DNA of 64,000 bases from Mesorhizobium sp. PAMC28654. GTDB taxonomy: Bacteria; Pseudomonadota; Alphaproteobacteria; Rhizobiales; Rhizobiaceae. The stretch spans positions 3,162,001-3,226,000 of the forward strand of contig NZ_CP085135.1 of the NCBI RefSeq assembly GCF_020616515.1, read 5' to 3'. Below the pieces are notes generated by a model. The model was not told where the DNA came from. It was given only the letters and a program-made list of their open reading frames with translations, and ran no database searches. This document shows, one piece after another, positions 35,670-43,745 of the stretch (position 1 is its first letter; every line of letters begins with the position of its first letter). The translations under genes were made by a program, and so were the position numbers.

Positions 35670-37592
35670 ATGAGCGGCGTGGCCGGAATTCTGCTCAGGC
35701 AGGGTGGCGCGCCGGCGGCAGCGGCCGCGGACATCCAGCAGATGCTGGCGCGCATGCGGCATCGGGCCCGCGACGGCAGCTCCTGGTGGATGGATACGCC
35801 CATCGCCCTTGGCCATGCTTGGTTCAACACAACGGATGAATCCGGTCCCGGCCCCCTGACCATGGCCGGCGGCAAGCTTGCCGTAACGGCTGACTGCCGG
35901 CTGGACAACCGGGACGAGTTGCTGGCGCGGCTGGGCATCAGGGACAAGTCGGTCGCCGATGCGGTCCTTTTGATGCGGGCCTACCTGCGCTGGGGCGAGG
36001 ACTGCCCGGTCCATCTGCAAGGCGATTTCGCCTTCGCCATCTGGGACAGCGAACGGCAAGCGCTGTTTTGCGCGCGCGATCAGTTCGGGGTCAAACCGTT
36101 CTACTACCACGCCAGCGTGCAGCGCTTCGTCTTTGCCTCGGAGGCTGGACCGATCCTTGGCATCGACGGGGTCGGTACACGCATCAGCGAGCATCAGGTT
36201 TCCGGGTTCCTGGCAGGACTTCCCGATGACCCGCAATCAACACACTATGCCGATATCTTCCGCTTGCCGGCGCGCCACACTCTGACCGTGACGGCACAGC
36301 AGGTGGTGTTGCGCCGATATTGGCAGATCGAGCCGTCATCGCGGCCGATCCGGTCGGACGCGGCCGAGGAATTCGCCCATCTGTTCTCGCAATCGGTTCG
36401 AAACCGAATGCGGGGCACTTCGGCTGTAGGCGCGATGTTGAGCGGCGGCCTCGATTCCTCGTCGATTTCCTGTGTGGCAGCCATGCAAAACGCCGCTGAA
36501 CACAAGCCAAGGCTCCCCACCTTCTCGCTGATCTTCGAGAAGGGGTCGTCGATGGACGAACGCCCGTTCATCGACGCGGTGCTGCGGCAGCAAAAGGTCG
36601 ACGGGACGTTGATCCCGGTCGGCAATTATCAGCCATTTGCCGAATTCGAACAGGTTCTCGAGGAACAGGAAGGGACCTTCCTGGCGCCGGGCCTCACGCT
36701 TACCCGCAACCTCTACAGGACCGCTGGCGCCAAGGGCATCAAGGTGCTCCTCGACGGACATGGTGGAGACGAAGTCGTCTCGCAGGGCCATGGTCACCTG
36801 CATGAGCTCGCCAATGCCGGCAAATGGATCGACCTGTGGCGCGAGATCCGCAGCGCCTCCAACACCTATGGCGACGGTATGCTCGGCCTGTACTTCCAGT
36901 TCCTGACCATTTACGGGCCGGCCTGGCGCGTCGCCAAGCTCAAACATGCGGCGAACCGTGTTCTGAACCGGATACGCAAGCCAGCGCAGGCATCGCAAGG
37001 CGCAAGCTGGCACGGCCTGATCAATCCGGACCTTGCTGAAAGAACCGACCTTGTCGATCGTTTTCACAGGGCCGGCTACATGCCCCCGACGGTAAGCGCC
37101 AGCGAAGCGTTGACCCATCGCTGGATCCTGTCGAACGGCTACGTACCGCATTCCTTCGAGGTTCTGGACAAGGCGGCGGCCAATTTCGGCGTCGAGGCGC
37201 GCTATCCGTTCTGGGACAAGCCGCTGGTCGAGTTCTGCCTGGCACTGCCGGGCGAGGAGAAACTGAGCCACGGCTTTGGCCGTTACGTGCTGCGCCGTGC
37301 CATGGAAGGCATTCTGCCGACGGCGGTTCAGTGGCGGCGCGACAAGATCGATTTCACCGCCAATCTCGTCAACGGCATGCTCGGTAACCACCGCGACCTC
37401 CTGGAGCGCGTACTGGTTTCGGATGCAATCCGTATCGCACCCTATGTCAACCTGTCGGCGGTAACCGCGGCCTACGCACGGCTCGTGCGCCAGCCGGATC
37501 AGGCAGCGCCGCTCGATGTCCAGTACGTCTGGCGTTCGGTGTCGCTGTCCCTCTGGCTGCGGCAGGTCCAGCTTCGCGGGAGCCACGCATGA
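35670..37592 (+). CDS. Lasso cyclase (asparagine synthetase-like C protein)
   Basis: A 640-aa ATP-dependent macrolactam synthetase that activates the ring Asp by adenylation and joins it to Gly1. It has an N-terminal class II amidotransferase-like domain and a C-terminal synthetase domain with the PP-loop AMLSGGLDSSSISC near residue 260 and LDGHGGDEVVSQGH. The N-terminus is MSGVAG, so the nucleophile Cys2 of true asparagine synthetases is replaced by Ser, as expected for an enzyme that does not use glutamine. It overlaps the kinase gene by four bases. Confidence 0.92.
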   Translation: MSGVAGILLRQGGAPAAAAADIQQMLARMRHRARDGSSWWMDTPIALGHAWFNTTDESGPGPLTMAGGKLAVTADCRLDNRDELLARLGIRDKSVADAVLLMRAYLRWGEDCPVHLQGDFAFAIWDSERQALFCARDQFGVKPFYYHASVQRFVFASEAGPILGIDGVGTRISEHQVSGFLAGLPDDPQSTHYADIFRLPARHTLTVTAQQVVLRRYWQIEPSSRPIRSDAAEEFAHLFSQSVRNRMRGTSAVGAMLSGGLDSSSISCVAAMQNAAEHKPRLPTFSLIFEKGSSMDERPFIDAVLRQQKVDGTLIPVGNYQPFAEFEQVLEEQEGTFLAPGLTLTRNLYRTAGAKGIKVLLDGHGGDEVVSQGHGHLHELANAGKWIDLWREIRSASNTYGDGMLGLYFQFLTIYGPAWRVAKLKHAANRVLNRIRKPAQASQGASWHGLINPDLAERTDLVDRFHRAGYMPPTVSASEALTHRWILSNGYVPHSFEVLDKAAANFGVEARYPFWDKPLVEFCLALPGEEKLSHGFGRYVLRRAMEGILPTAVQWRRDKIDFTANLVNGMLGNHRDLLERVLVSDAIRIAPYVNLSAVTAAYARLVRQPDQAAPLDVQYVWRSVSLSLWLRQVQLRGSHA

Positions 37593-38596
37593 TGTCCAAA
37601 AGCGCGCCGTTCGCCTCGTATCCCGAATTTGCCCGCGAGCGCCCGCAAGGCGGGTCCGTGCGAAAGCGGCGCTTCTACAAGGCCTACGGGCTGACCATCG
37701 CTTCAGATGTGAGCTTGCCGGAGCTTGAACCGACCGCGCCGGCGGCAGTCGATGTGCTCATCCATGTCGGCCCCATCGACCTGCCCAAGCCCTCGCCGGA
37801 GCTTGGTAGCGACTTCCGCTTCGAAGCTGACCGGCAATATCTGGCATGGCAGGCGGTCGGCGCGTTCCTGATAAGCGATGCCTGCCGCATCGACGTGGAG
37901 CCGGCGCCGGGCGTCGACGACGCCTTGATCGCCTTTCCACTGCTGGGACCGGTCATGGCGCTTCTGCTGCATCAGCGCGGCCTGCTCATCCTTCACGCCA
38001 GCGCAATAGCCGTCGGCGGCAAGAGCGTGATCTTCATGGGCGACAAGGGCGCAGGCAAGTCGACGACCGCGGGTGCGATGATCCGGGCCGGCCACGAATT
38101 GCTCACCGACGACGTTGTGGCGCTCGACATGACCCGTTCGGACAAGGCGATGATCGTTCCGGGTTTTCCGCAGTTGAAACTGGCCGCCGATGCCGCCTCC
38201 GCCATCGCCCTCGACGATGTCGAGGTCCGCCCGCAGGTTCATCCGGCGATCGACAAGGCACAGCACCGCCTGCTCGGCGGCTTCTCCCACGACAGGGTTC
38301 CGGCGACCAGGATCTATATCCTCGAACGGGGCGAGCGGGCGGCGATCTCGCCCTTGCCCACCATTGCCGCGTTGCCCGCGATCATCAAATTCTCCTATGT
38401 CACACGTTTCGGCCGGCCCGCTTTGGTCGGCGACGCCGCCGCGCTGCATCTTGGGCATTGCGCAAGATTGGCTGATCAGGTCGGGGTGTGCCTTCTCGAA
38501 GTGCCGACGGGACTCGACAGGATCGGCGAGGCCGTGGACCTCATCGAGAGGGACCTGGCGGCAGAGGGCGCGCGGCGCTCCAACCATTCCCGGTGA
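37589..38596 (+). CDS. Lasso peptide kinase (HprK-like)
   Basis: A 335-aa HprK-related kinase with P-loop IFMGDKGAGKSTTAGAMI near residue 150 and the acidic LLTDDVVALDM segment after it. Known relatives in lasso clusters phosphorylate the C-terminal serine of the precursor; the precursor here ends in Ser. The start ATG overlaps the cyclase stop, and the exporter gene follows after five bases. It is a distant paralogue of the kinase at 8569. Confidence 0.87.
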   Translation: MMSKSAPFASYPEFARERPQGGSVRKRRFYKAYGLTIASDVSLPELEPTAPAAVDVLIHVGPIDLPKPSPELGSDFRFEADRQYLAWQAVGAFLISDACRIDVEPAPGVDDALIAFPLLGPVMALLLHQRGLLILHASAIAVGGKSVIFMGDKGAGKSTTAGAMIRAGHELLTDDVVALDMTRSDKAMIVPGFPQLKLAADAASAIALDDVEVRPQVHPAIDKAQHRLLGGFSHDRVPATRIYILERGERAAISPLPTIAALPAIIKFSYVTRFGRPALVGDAAALHLGHCARLADQVGVCLLEVPTGLDRIGEAVDLIERDLAAEGARRSNHSR

Positions 38597-38601
38597 AGAG
38601 C

Positions 38602-40446
38602 ATGTCCGGATTACCAGCCATTCGCCTGTCGCTGTTTCGAGAGATCGCCGGATTCGGCGCCACCATGGCCCGGATTGGCGGCCGGCGAACCTGGACGACG
38701 TTGATCTTCCTGGTCCTCGGCAGCCTGACCGAAGGCATCTCGATCCTGCTTCTCATCCCGTTGCTGCAACTGGTCGGACGCTCCGACCAGAACTATGCAA
38801 TCAGGCTGCCTGACAATGAATTCTTCCGCTGGCTGTCGCCTGACGGAACGCTGCAACTGACGACGGTGCTGTGCGCGCTTGTCGGGCTGATCACCCTGCA
38901 GGCGGCTTTCAACCGCTTCAAGTCCGTCTACATGGCCAGTCTTCTCTATGACTTCATCAACCGCCTGCGCATCAACCTGTTCGAGAGCATCGGGAAGGCG
39001 CGTTGGGGCATATTCACCCGGCTGCGCGGCTCCGACCTCGACCATGCCCTGACAGGCGACATCGACCGCGTGCAGGCAGCGGCCTTCGCCCTTCTGATGC
39101 TGGTTCAGATCGCCGTGCTTCTGGCCGGATACCTCGTGGTGTCGGTGTTCATCTCGCCGGTGATGACGTTGTTCGCCGTGGTGATCGGCATCCTGATGTT
39201 TGCGGCGCTTCAGCCATTTCGCACCCGGGCCACCGCCTTTGGCCGGGTTCTCACCGCCAATCGCCAGGATCAATACCGTACGGTTTCGGAATTCCTTGGC
39301 GGCATCAAGGTGGCGAAGAGCCTGAATGTCGAGGCCAGCTATTTCGCCCAGTTGCAGTCGATCCTCGAAAGGATGAAGGCCGACAACATCAACTACGTGC
39401 GCAACTCCACGATCGGCACCGCCTTGTTCCAGGTGGCGAGCGTCGTGGGCTTGAGCCTGTTCATCTATGTCGCGCTGGTTCGCTTCAACCTGTCGCTTGC
39501 CGAGATCGTCGTGCTGCTTCTGGTCTTCATGCGCATTGCACCGCGCTTCATGGATCTGCAGACGCAAGCCCAACAGGTCCTGATCAATTTGCCCGCCTAT
39601 ACGTCGATGCGCGGCCTGCAGATGCGTTTCGATGCGGAGCGCGAGCCGGCCAGTTCCAGCATTGACGAGCCTGGCAAGTTGTCGCTCGATACGGGACTGA
39701 ACATACGCAACGTGTTCTTTGGATATGGCGACGGCACCGGCAAGGCGGTTGTCAGTGACATCACCTTTGGCCTTCCCGCCGGAAAGGTCACCGCCCTTAT
39801 CGGCCCTTCCGGGTCGGGCAAGAGCACGATCGCCGACATGCTGCTTGGCCTGCTCGAACCAACGGCCGGCAAGATGCTCGTCGATGGCATCGAAATCACG
39901 GGCGCCAATCGCAGGCGTTGGCGCGATCAGGTGGCCTATGTGCCGCAGGATGTGTTTCTCCTGCATGATACGATTGCTGCAAACCTTCGCCTCGCCGCGC
40001 CCCAGGCGACCGACGACGAGTTGTGGACAGCGCTTCGCTCAGCGCATGCCGGCGACTTTGTCGAGCGGCTGGAACACCGGCTCGCGACAGTGGTTGGCGA
40101 CCGTGGCGTGCGGCTTTCGGGCGGTGAGCGCCAGCGCATTGCACTGGCGCGGGCGTTGCTGCGCAAGCCGTCACTGCTCATCCTGGATGAAGCCACAAGC
40201 GCACTCGATTGGCAGAACCAGTCGTTGATCGCCAAGTCGATCGACGGGCTGCGCGGCTCGATGACGGTCCTGACCATCGCGCATCGGCCATCGATGATCG
40301 CCTTTGCCGACTGGGTGGTGGCGATGGAAAATGGCCGCGTCGTGGAAGTCGGGCAATATCAGAGATTGAAGGAAAAGCCGGAAAGCCGGTTGTCCAGGAT
40401 GCTGTCGGGCGAACAGTCCGACAGGGAACCCGCCGACGCGGCCTGA
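38602..40446 (+). CDS. Lasso peptide ABC exporter (D protein)
   Basis: A 614-aa half-transporter that would export the mature peptide and give self-immunity. About six membrane helices fill the first 330 residues (for example TLIFLVLGSLTEGISILLLIPLLQLV). The ATPase domain has Walker A GPSGSGKSTIADMLLG, signature RLSGGERQRIALARALL, Walker B LLILDEATSALD and the switch His in TIAHRPSM. It is the last gene of the lasso operon, 39 bp before the stop of convergent exoX. Confidence 0.9.
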   Translation: MSGLPAIRLSLFREIAGFGATMARIGGRRTWTTLIFLVLGSLTEGISILLLIPLLQLVGRSDQNYAIRLPDNEFFRWLSPDGTLQLTTVLCALVGLITLQAAFNRFKSVYMASLLYDFINRLRINLFESIGKARWGIFTRLRGSDLDHALTGDIDRVQAAAFALLMLVQIAVLLAGYLVVSVFISPVMTLFAVVIGILMFAALQPFRTRATAFGRVLTANRQDQYRTVSEFLGGIKVAKSLNVEASYFAQLQSILERMKADNINYVRNSTIGTALFQVASVVGLSLFIYVALVRFNLSLAEIVVLLLVFMRIAPRFMDLQTQAQQVLINLPAYTSMRGLQMRFDAEREPASSSIDEPGKLSLDTGLNIRNVFFGYGDGTGKAVVSDITFGLPAGKVTALIGPSGSGKSTIADMLLGLLEPTAGKMLVDGIEITGANRRRWRDQVAYVPQDVFLLHDTIAANLRLAAPQATDDELWTALRSAHAGDFVERLEHRLATVVGDRGVRLSGGERQRIALARALLRKPSLLILDEATSALDWQNQSLIAKSIDGLRGSMTVLTIAHRPSMIAFADWVVAMENGRVVEVGQYQRLKEKPESRLSRMLSGEQSDREPADAA

Positions 40447-40485
40447 GGCAGGAGGATATCTAACCGGATGGTGAAGGTGCGGGAT

Positions 40486-40758
40486 TTAGTGAAGGCTCCT
40501 GCGGGCGCCGAGCTTCTCGCCCTCGGCGGCCTCGGTCGAATTCAGTTTTCTTTCAGCGTCGCGAATCTTGTCGGCCGGGGTCGGAGCACTTCTGGCAACC
40601 ATGATGTAGACGAGCACAAAGTAGCCGATTTGAATGATGACGGCACAGACGACAACGCGAACAAGCGTCGTGACCACCGAGGCGCCGTCGAGATAAGACC
40701 ACAGGACCACGATCGCGAGCGCGAAGACCATGCCGATGATAAATTTTGGCAGCGACAT
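40486..40758 (-). CDS. exoX: Exopolysaccharide production repressor ExoX
   Basis: A 90-aa small membrane protein with two hydrophobic helices (FIIGMVFALAIVVLWSYL and VVVCAVIIQIGYFVLVYIMVA) and a charged C-terminal tail. Size, topology and its position divergent from exoY match ExoX/PsiA-type post-translational inhibitors of exopolysaccharide synthesis, which are thought to act on ExoY. Start chosen at MSLPKFII with a GAGAGG site before it. Confidence 0.82.
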   Translation of the reverse strand: MSLPKFIIGMVFALAIVVLWSYLDGASVVTTLVRVVVCAVIIQIGYFVLVYIMVARSAPTPADKIRDAERKLNSTEAAEGEKLGARRSLH

Positions 40759-40910
40759 ATCGGACCGCCTCTCAGCCGGCCCGAGCAAAAATCGACGACT
40801 GACCCACCCAAGCCTCCCTTCACCACACGAGCTTATTTGGCTGCCCGCTTTCGGCCGGTTGCTTCCCGCCTTACGACCTACGCATTTTCTAGCAGAAACA
40901 ATTTGCTAGT

Positions 40911-40929
40911 CTATTAAGGCGCTTAATAG
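40911..40929. promoter_or_regulatory. Inverted repeat, candidate operator of exoX
   Basis: CTATTAAG and CTTAATAG separated by three bases. A second pair, CTAGCA/TGCTAG, lies just before it at 40889-40909. Both are 130-170 bp upstream of exoX. The binding protein is unknown. Confidence 0.4.
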
Positions 40930-40987
40930 GCAGCAAGGCCGGACGCACATATTTTTGAATGAGCTGCGAAGATAGAGTCCGTAATGT

Positions 40988-40996
40988 TGCATCGCA
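40988..40996. promoter_or_regulatory. TGC-N3-GCA motif in the exoX-exoY region
   Basis: TTGCATCGCAC, far from both starts (about 230 bp from exoX and 360 bp from exoY). Confidence 0.4.
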
Positions 40997-41292
40997 CACA
41001 CAGAATCATGGTCGATTCCTTCGCGCTCCATTCCGCCAGTATAATCTCTAATATTGATTAGTATTTTACGCTAATATTCCTATGCTCGCTACCACACTAA
41101 AGCAGTGAACTCCTCATCGAATCGTGATCAAGGGCGAATCGCCCCAATTTTGCCGCAGAAGCACCATCAATTTTGCGGATATGCCTCGCACATGTCATAA
41201 ACGTGCCATAAAAGCCGAATCTTGTGCAGGCAGAGCTTATTATTTAGTCAATCCATGACGTGACTATTTCAACGGTATGGGAAATTGTGTGT

Positions 41293-41301
41293 TGCGCTGC
41301 A
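41293..41301 (+). promoter_or_regulatory. TGC-N3-GCA motif upstream of exoY
   Basis: TTGCGCTGCAGCATTTT, 54 bp before the exoY ATG. Confidence 0.55.
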
Positions 41302-41355
41302 GCATTTTTTTGGTACCGTGCCGTGAACCATTCGTTCAACGCATGGAGTTTCGGC

Positions 41356-42033
41356 ATGAGGGACGTTGCGAAGTCAGCCACAGCGGGCTTTCCGCAAGCT
41401 GACATTGATTTTCCGCCGCCGATCGGCGGCCTGCTCAAGCGCAGCTTTGATATTGCCGGTTCGCTGGCTGGATTGATTGCACTCAGCCCGCTGTTTGTGA
41501 TGATCGCGCTGCTTGTCAAATTTTCCGACGGCGGATCCATTTTCTATGGTCATCGGCGGATAGGCCGGGGCGGGCGGATTTTCCCTTGCCTCAAGTTCCG
41601 CACCATGGTGCCGGACGGCGAAAAGGTTCTGGCGGCGTATCTTGCCGCCAATCCGGATGCCAATGCCGAATGGCTGTCGACCCGCAAGCTGAAGAACGAC
41701 CCACGTGTCACGCGTGTCGGGGCCATACTGCGCAAGCTTTCCCTCGATGAACTGCCGCAGATCATAAACATCCTTCAGGGCGACATGAGCCTTGTGGGAC
41801 CTCGTCCGGTCGTGCGCGACGAGTTGGAGATCTATGGCAGCGCCGCGGTCTACTACCTGAAATCGCGCCCCGGCCTGACCGGGCTCTGGCAGGTCAGCGG
41901 GCGCAATGACGTCTCCTATGACAGCCGGGTGGCATTCGATCGTCACTATGTCGAGAATTGGTCGATGTTCGAGGACATTCGCATCATCATCAGGACCGTG
42001 CCCGCCGTCTGGATGTCGCGCGGCTCCTACTAA
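41356..42033 (+). CDS. exoY: Undecaprenyl-phosphate galactosephosphotransferase, initiating enzyme
   Basis: A 225-aa polyprenyl-phosphate hexose-1-phosphate transferase that starts each repeat by placing galactose-1-phosphate on undecaprenyl phosphate. One membrane helix (FDIAGSLAGLIALSPLFVMIALLV) is followed by GHRRIGRGGRIFPCLKFRTM, LRKLSLDELPQIINILQGDMSLVGPRPV and RPGLTGLWQVSGR, all family hallmarks. The start MRDVAKSATAG was chosen by family length and because the regulatory motif lies just upstream of it; the frame is open further. It is followed by exoF as in Sinorhizobium. Confidence 0.95.
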   Translation: MRDVAKSATAGFPQADIDFPPPIGGLLKRSFDIAGSLAGLIALSPLFVMIALLVKFSDGGSIFYGHRRIGRGGRIFPCLKFRTMVPDGEKVLAAYLAANPDANAEWLSTRKLKNDPRVTRVGAILRKLSLDELPQIINILQGDMSLVGPRPVVRDELEIYGSAAVYYLKSRPGLTGLWQVSGRNDVSYDSRVAFDRHYVENWSMFEDIRIIIRTVPAVWMSRGSY

Positions 42034-42125
42034 GCTGTCGGCTCAGGCAAACAAAAAGTCGACTGCCTCACACCAGCATTCGTCAAAGCTCATTGGGCGG
42101 GCCAAAGCGGATCGGAAACGTTCAG

Positions 42126-43391
42126 TTGAAAACAGACATATTTGACGTCTTTAGCGCCGGTCGTCAGCCGCGTGTGCGGCTTGCCGCCGGCTGCCTGGTC
42201 TTGGCCCTCGCCTTTCCTGCCGCCGCCAGCGAGTATCATCTCGGCGCGCTGGACAAGCTCAACATACGCATTGCGGAATGGCAGACCGTTGACGGCACCT
42301 TCCGCGACTGGTCTTCCGTCAATGGAGAATACACCGTCGGTCCGGCCGGCACATTGTCGGTGCCTTTCGTGGGTGAGTTTCCCGCATCCGGCAAGACCAC
42401 GTCCGAAGTCGCCGCGGCGATCGGCGAGGCGTTGCAGCGCAAGCTTGCCCTGCCGGACAAGCCGGAAGCTTCCGTGGAAATGGCTGCATATCGGCCGTTT
42501 TACATTTCGGGCGAGGTACAAACGTCCGGCCAGTTCCCCTATGTGCCTGATCTGACCGTCCTGAAGGCCATCAGTGTCGCCGGCGGGATTCGTCACAGCG
42601 ACGATACCGGCCAGCGCTACGACCGCGACCTGATCAATGCCAAGGGAAATTTCGACGTTCTCGAGGACCAGCGGGTGCGGCTGATCGTCAGGCGTGCCCG
42701 AATCGAAGCTGAAATGGCGGATAAACCGACGTTCGACGTGCCGAAGGAAGTGGCTGACAATCCAAAGCTGCCGAGTATCGTTGCCGACGAGATGGCGATC
42801 CTGGGAGCTGATCAAAAGAAGCTGAAACTGCAGCTCCAGGCCCTCGACGAGCTCAAGAACCTGCTGCAGTCCGAGATCGAGTCCCTGCAGAAGAAGATCG
42901 ACAACCAGCAGCGGCAGGTCGATCTTGCAAAGCAGGAGCTCGCCAGCGTCGGCGTGCTGGCGCAGAAGGGCCTGGTTGCCAATACAAGGGTTCTGACGTC
43001 GGAGCGATCGATCGCCGACCTGCAGGGCCAGGTCCTGGATTACGACACGGCCATCCTCACCGCCAGGCAGTCGATCAGCAAGGCCACGCAGGATGGCATC
43101 GACGCGGAAAACACCCAGAATGCCAAGCTTGCCACCGATCGGCAGCAGACGGAATCGGACCTCAACGCGGCAATTCTCAAGCTGAACATGAACAAGGGCC
43201 TGATGTCCGAAGCCATGTCCGGCAGCCCCGGTTCGCAGGCCTCTGGCGACAGCGACCAGCAGCCCACGATCTCCTTTGCCCTGGTTCGCACCGTCGATGG
43301 CAAGACCAGCGAGATTGCCGCCAGCGAGGATACGCCGGTACAGCCCGGAGACGTTATCAAGGTCAAGCTGACGCCAGCAGCCAGTCAGTAG
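42126..43391 (+). CDS. exoF: Polysaccharide export protein ExoF
   Basis: A 421-aa export protein. A signal peptide (RVRLAAGCLVLALAFPAAAS) leads into a polysaccharide export domain (YHLGALDKLNIRIAEWQ... GEYTVGPAGTLSVPFVGEF) and a SLBB-like segment (AYRPFYISGEVQTSGQFPYVPDLTVLKAIS). A long coiled coil from about residue 200 to 370 follows, and the end is PVQPGDVIKVKL. A TTG start at 42126 gives the correct N-terminus; no ATG or GTG fits. It likely forms the periplasmic or outer-membrane part of the secretion machine with ExoP and ExoQ. Confidence 0.88.
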   Translation: MKTDIFDVFSAGRQPRVRLAAGCLVLALAFPAAASEYHLGALDKLNIRIAEWQTVDGTFRDWSSVNGEYTVGPAGTLSVPFVGEFPASGKTTSEVAAAIGEALQRKLALPDKPEASVEMAAYRPFYISGEVQTSGQFPYVPDLTVLKAISVAGGIRHSDDTGQRYDRDLINAKGNFDVLEDQRVRLIVRRARIEAEMADKPTFDVPKEVADNPKLPSIVADEMAILGADQKKLKLQLQALDELKNLLQSEIESLQKKIDNQQRQVDLAKQELASVGVLAQKGLVANTRVLTSERSIADLQGQVLDYDTAILTARQSISKATQDGIDAENTQNAKLATDRQQTESDLNAAILKLNMNKGLMSEAMSGSPGSQASGDSDQQPTISFALVRTVDGKTSEIAASEDTPVQPGDVIKVKLTPAASQ

Positions 43392-43406
43392 GGTTCGCCG
43401 CGATTT

Positions 43407-43436
43407 GAGCCTGACATGGTCCGTCCCGGCAGGCTC
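43407..43436 (+). terminator. Candidate exoF terminator hairpin
   Basis: GAGCCTG pairs with CAGGCTC across a 16-base loop, and the stem can extend by CCGCG/GCGG past a small bulge. No strong T-run follows. Confidence 0.4.
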
Positions 43437-43589
43437 GCGGCCCTAGTCCGCTACCCGCTTGGCCGACCGCCGAGCTGCAATTAGTTGCAGCCTCGGCCGA
43501 GTCCGCAATTTTCGACGGAAAGCCGTTTCCTCTAGTCTAGAGCCTGTTCTAGCCCGATGGAATCGGGATTGGGCTCCATCTGCTTGTTT

Positions 43590-43660
43590 GAGCATGATCT
43601 CTGGACAGACGGGAACCGTTTGTCCGAGAAAACCGGGTCCCACTTTTCGGGATCATGCTC
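43590..43660. repeat. RIME-like rhizobial intergenic repeat
   Basis: A 71-bp element bounded by GAGCATGATC and its exact complement, with inner GAACCGTTTGTCCGAG and CGGGTCCCACTTTTCGG blocks typical of Rhizobium intergenic mosaic elements. A further small hairpin (AGCCCGAT/ATCGGGATTGGGCT) just before it probably belongs to the same element. Confidence 0.75.
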
Positions 43661-43745
43661 TAAGTCCATCACCTTGGTACGAATTGATGCGACGCGCCCT
43701 ATACGTGTCGCTATCCCAAAACCGCCGCGCTTTGGGCGACGGCCT

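Larger units (their letters stand above)
40759..41355. other. exoX-exoY divergent regulatory region
   Basis: An AT-rich 597-bp region with no convincing gene. It contains two TGC-N3-GCA sites (40988 and 41293) and inverted repeats near 40889-40929. Such a long leader before exoX and exoY fits heavy regulation of the initiating step of the pathway. Confidence 0.65.
43392..43745. other. exoF-exoQ convergent intergenic region
   Basis: 354 bp without a gene. It holds a terminator-like hairpin and a RIME-type repeat. Confidence 0.6.
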
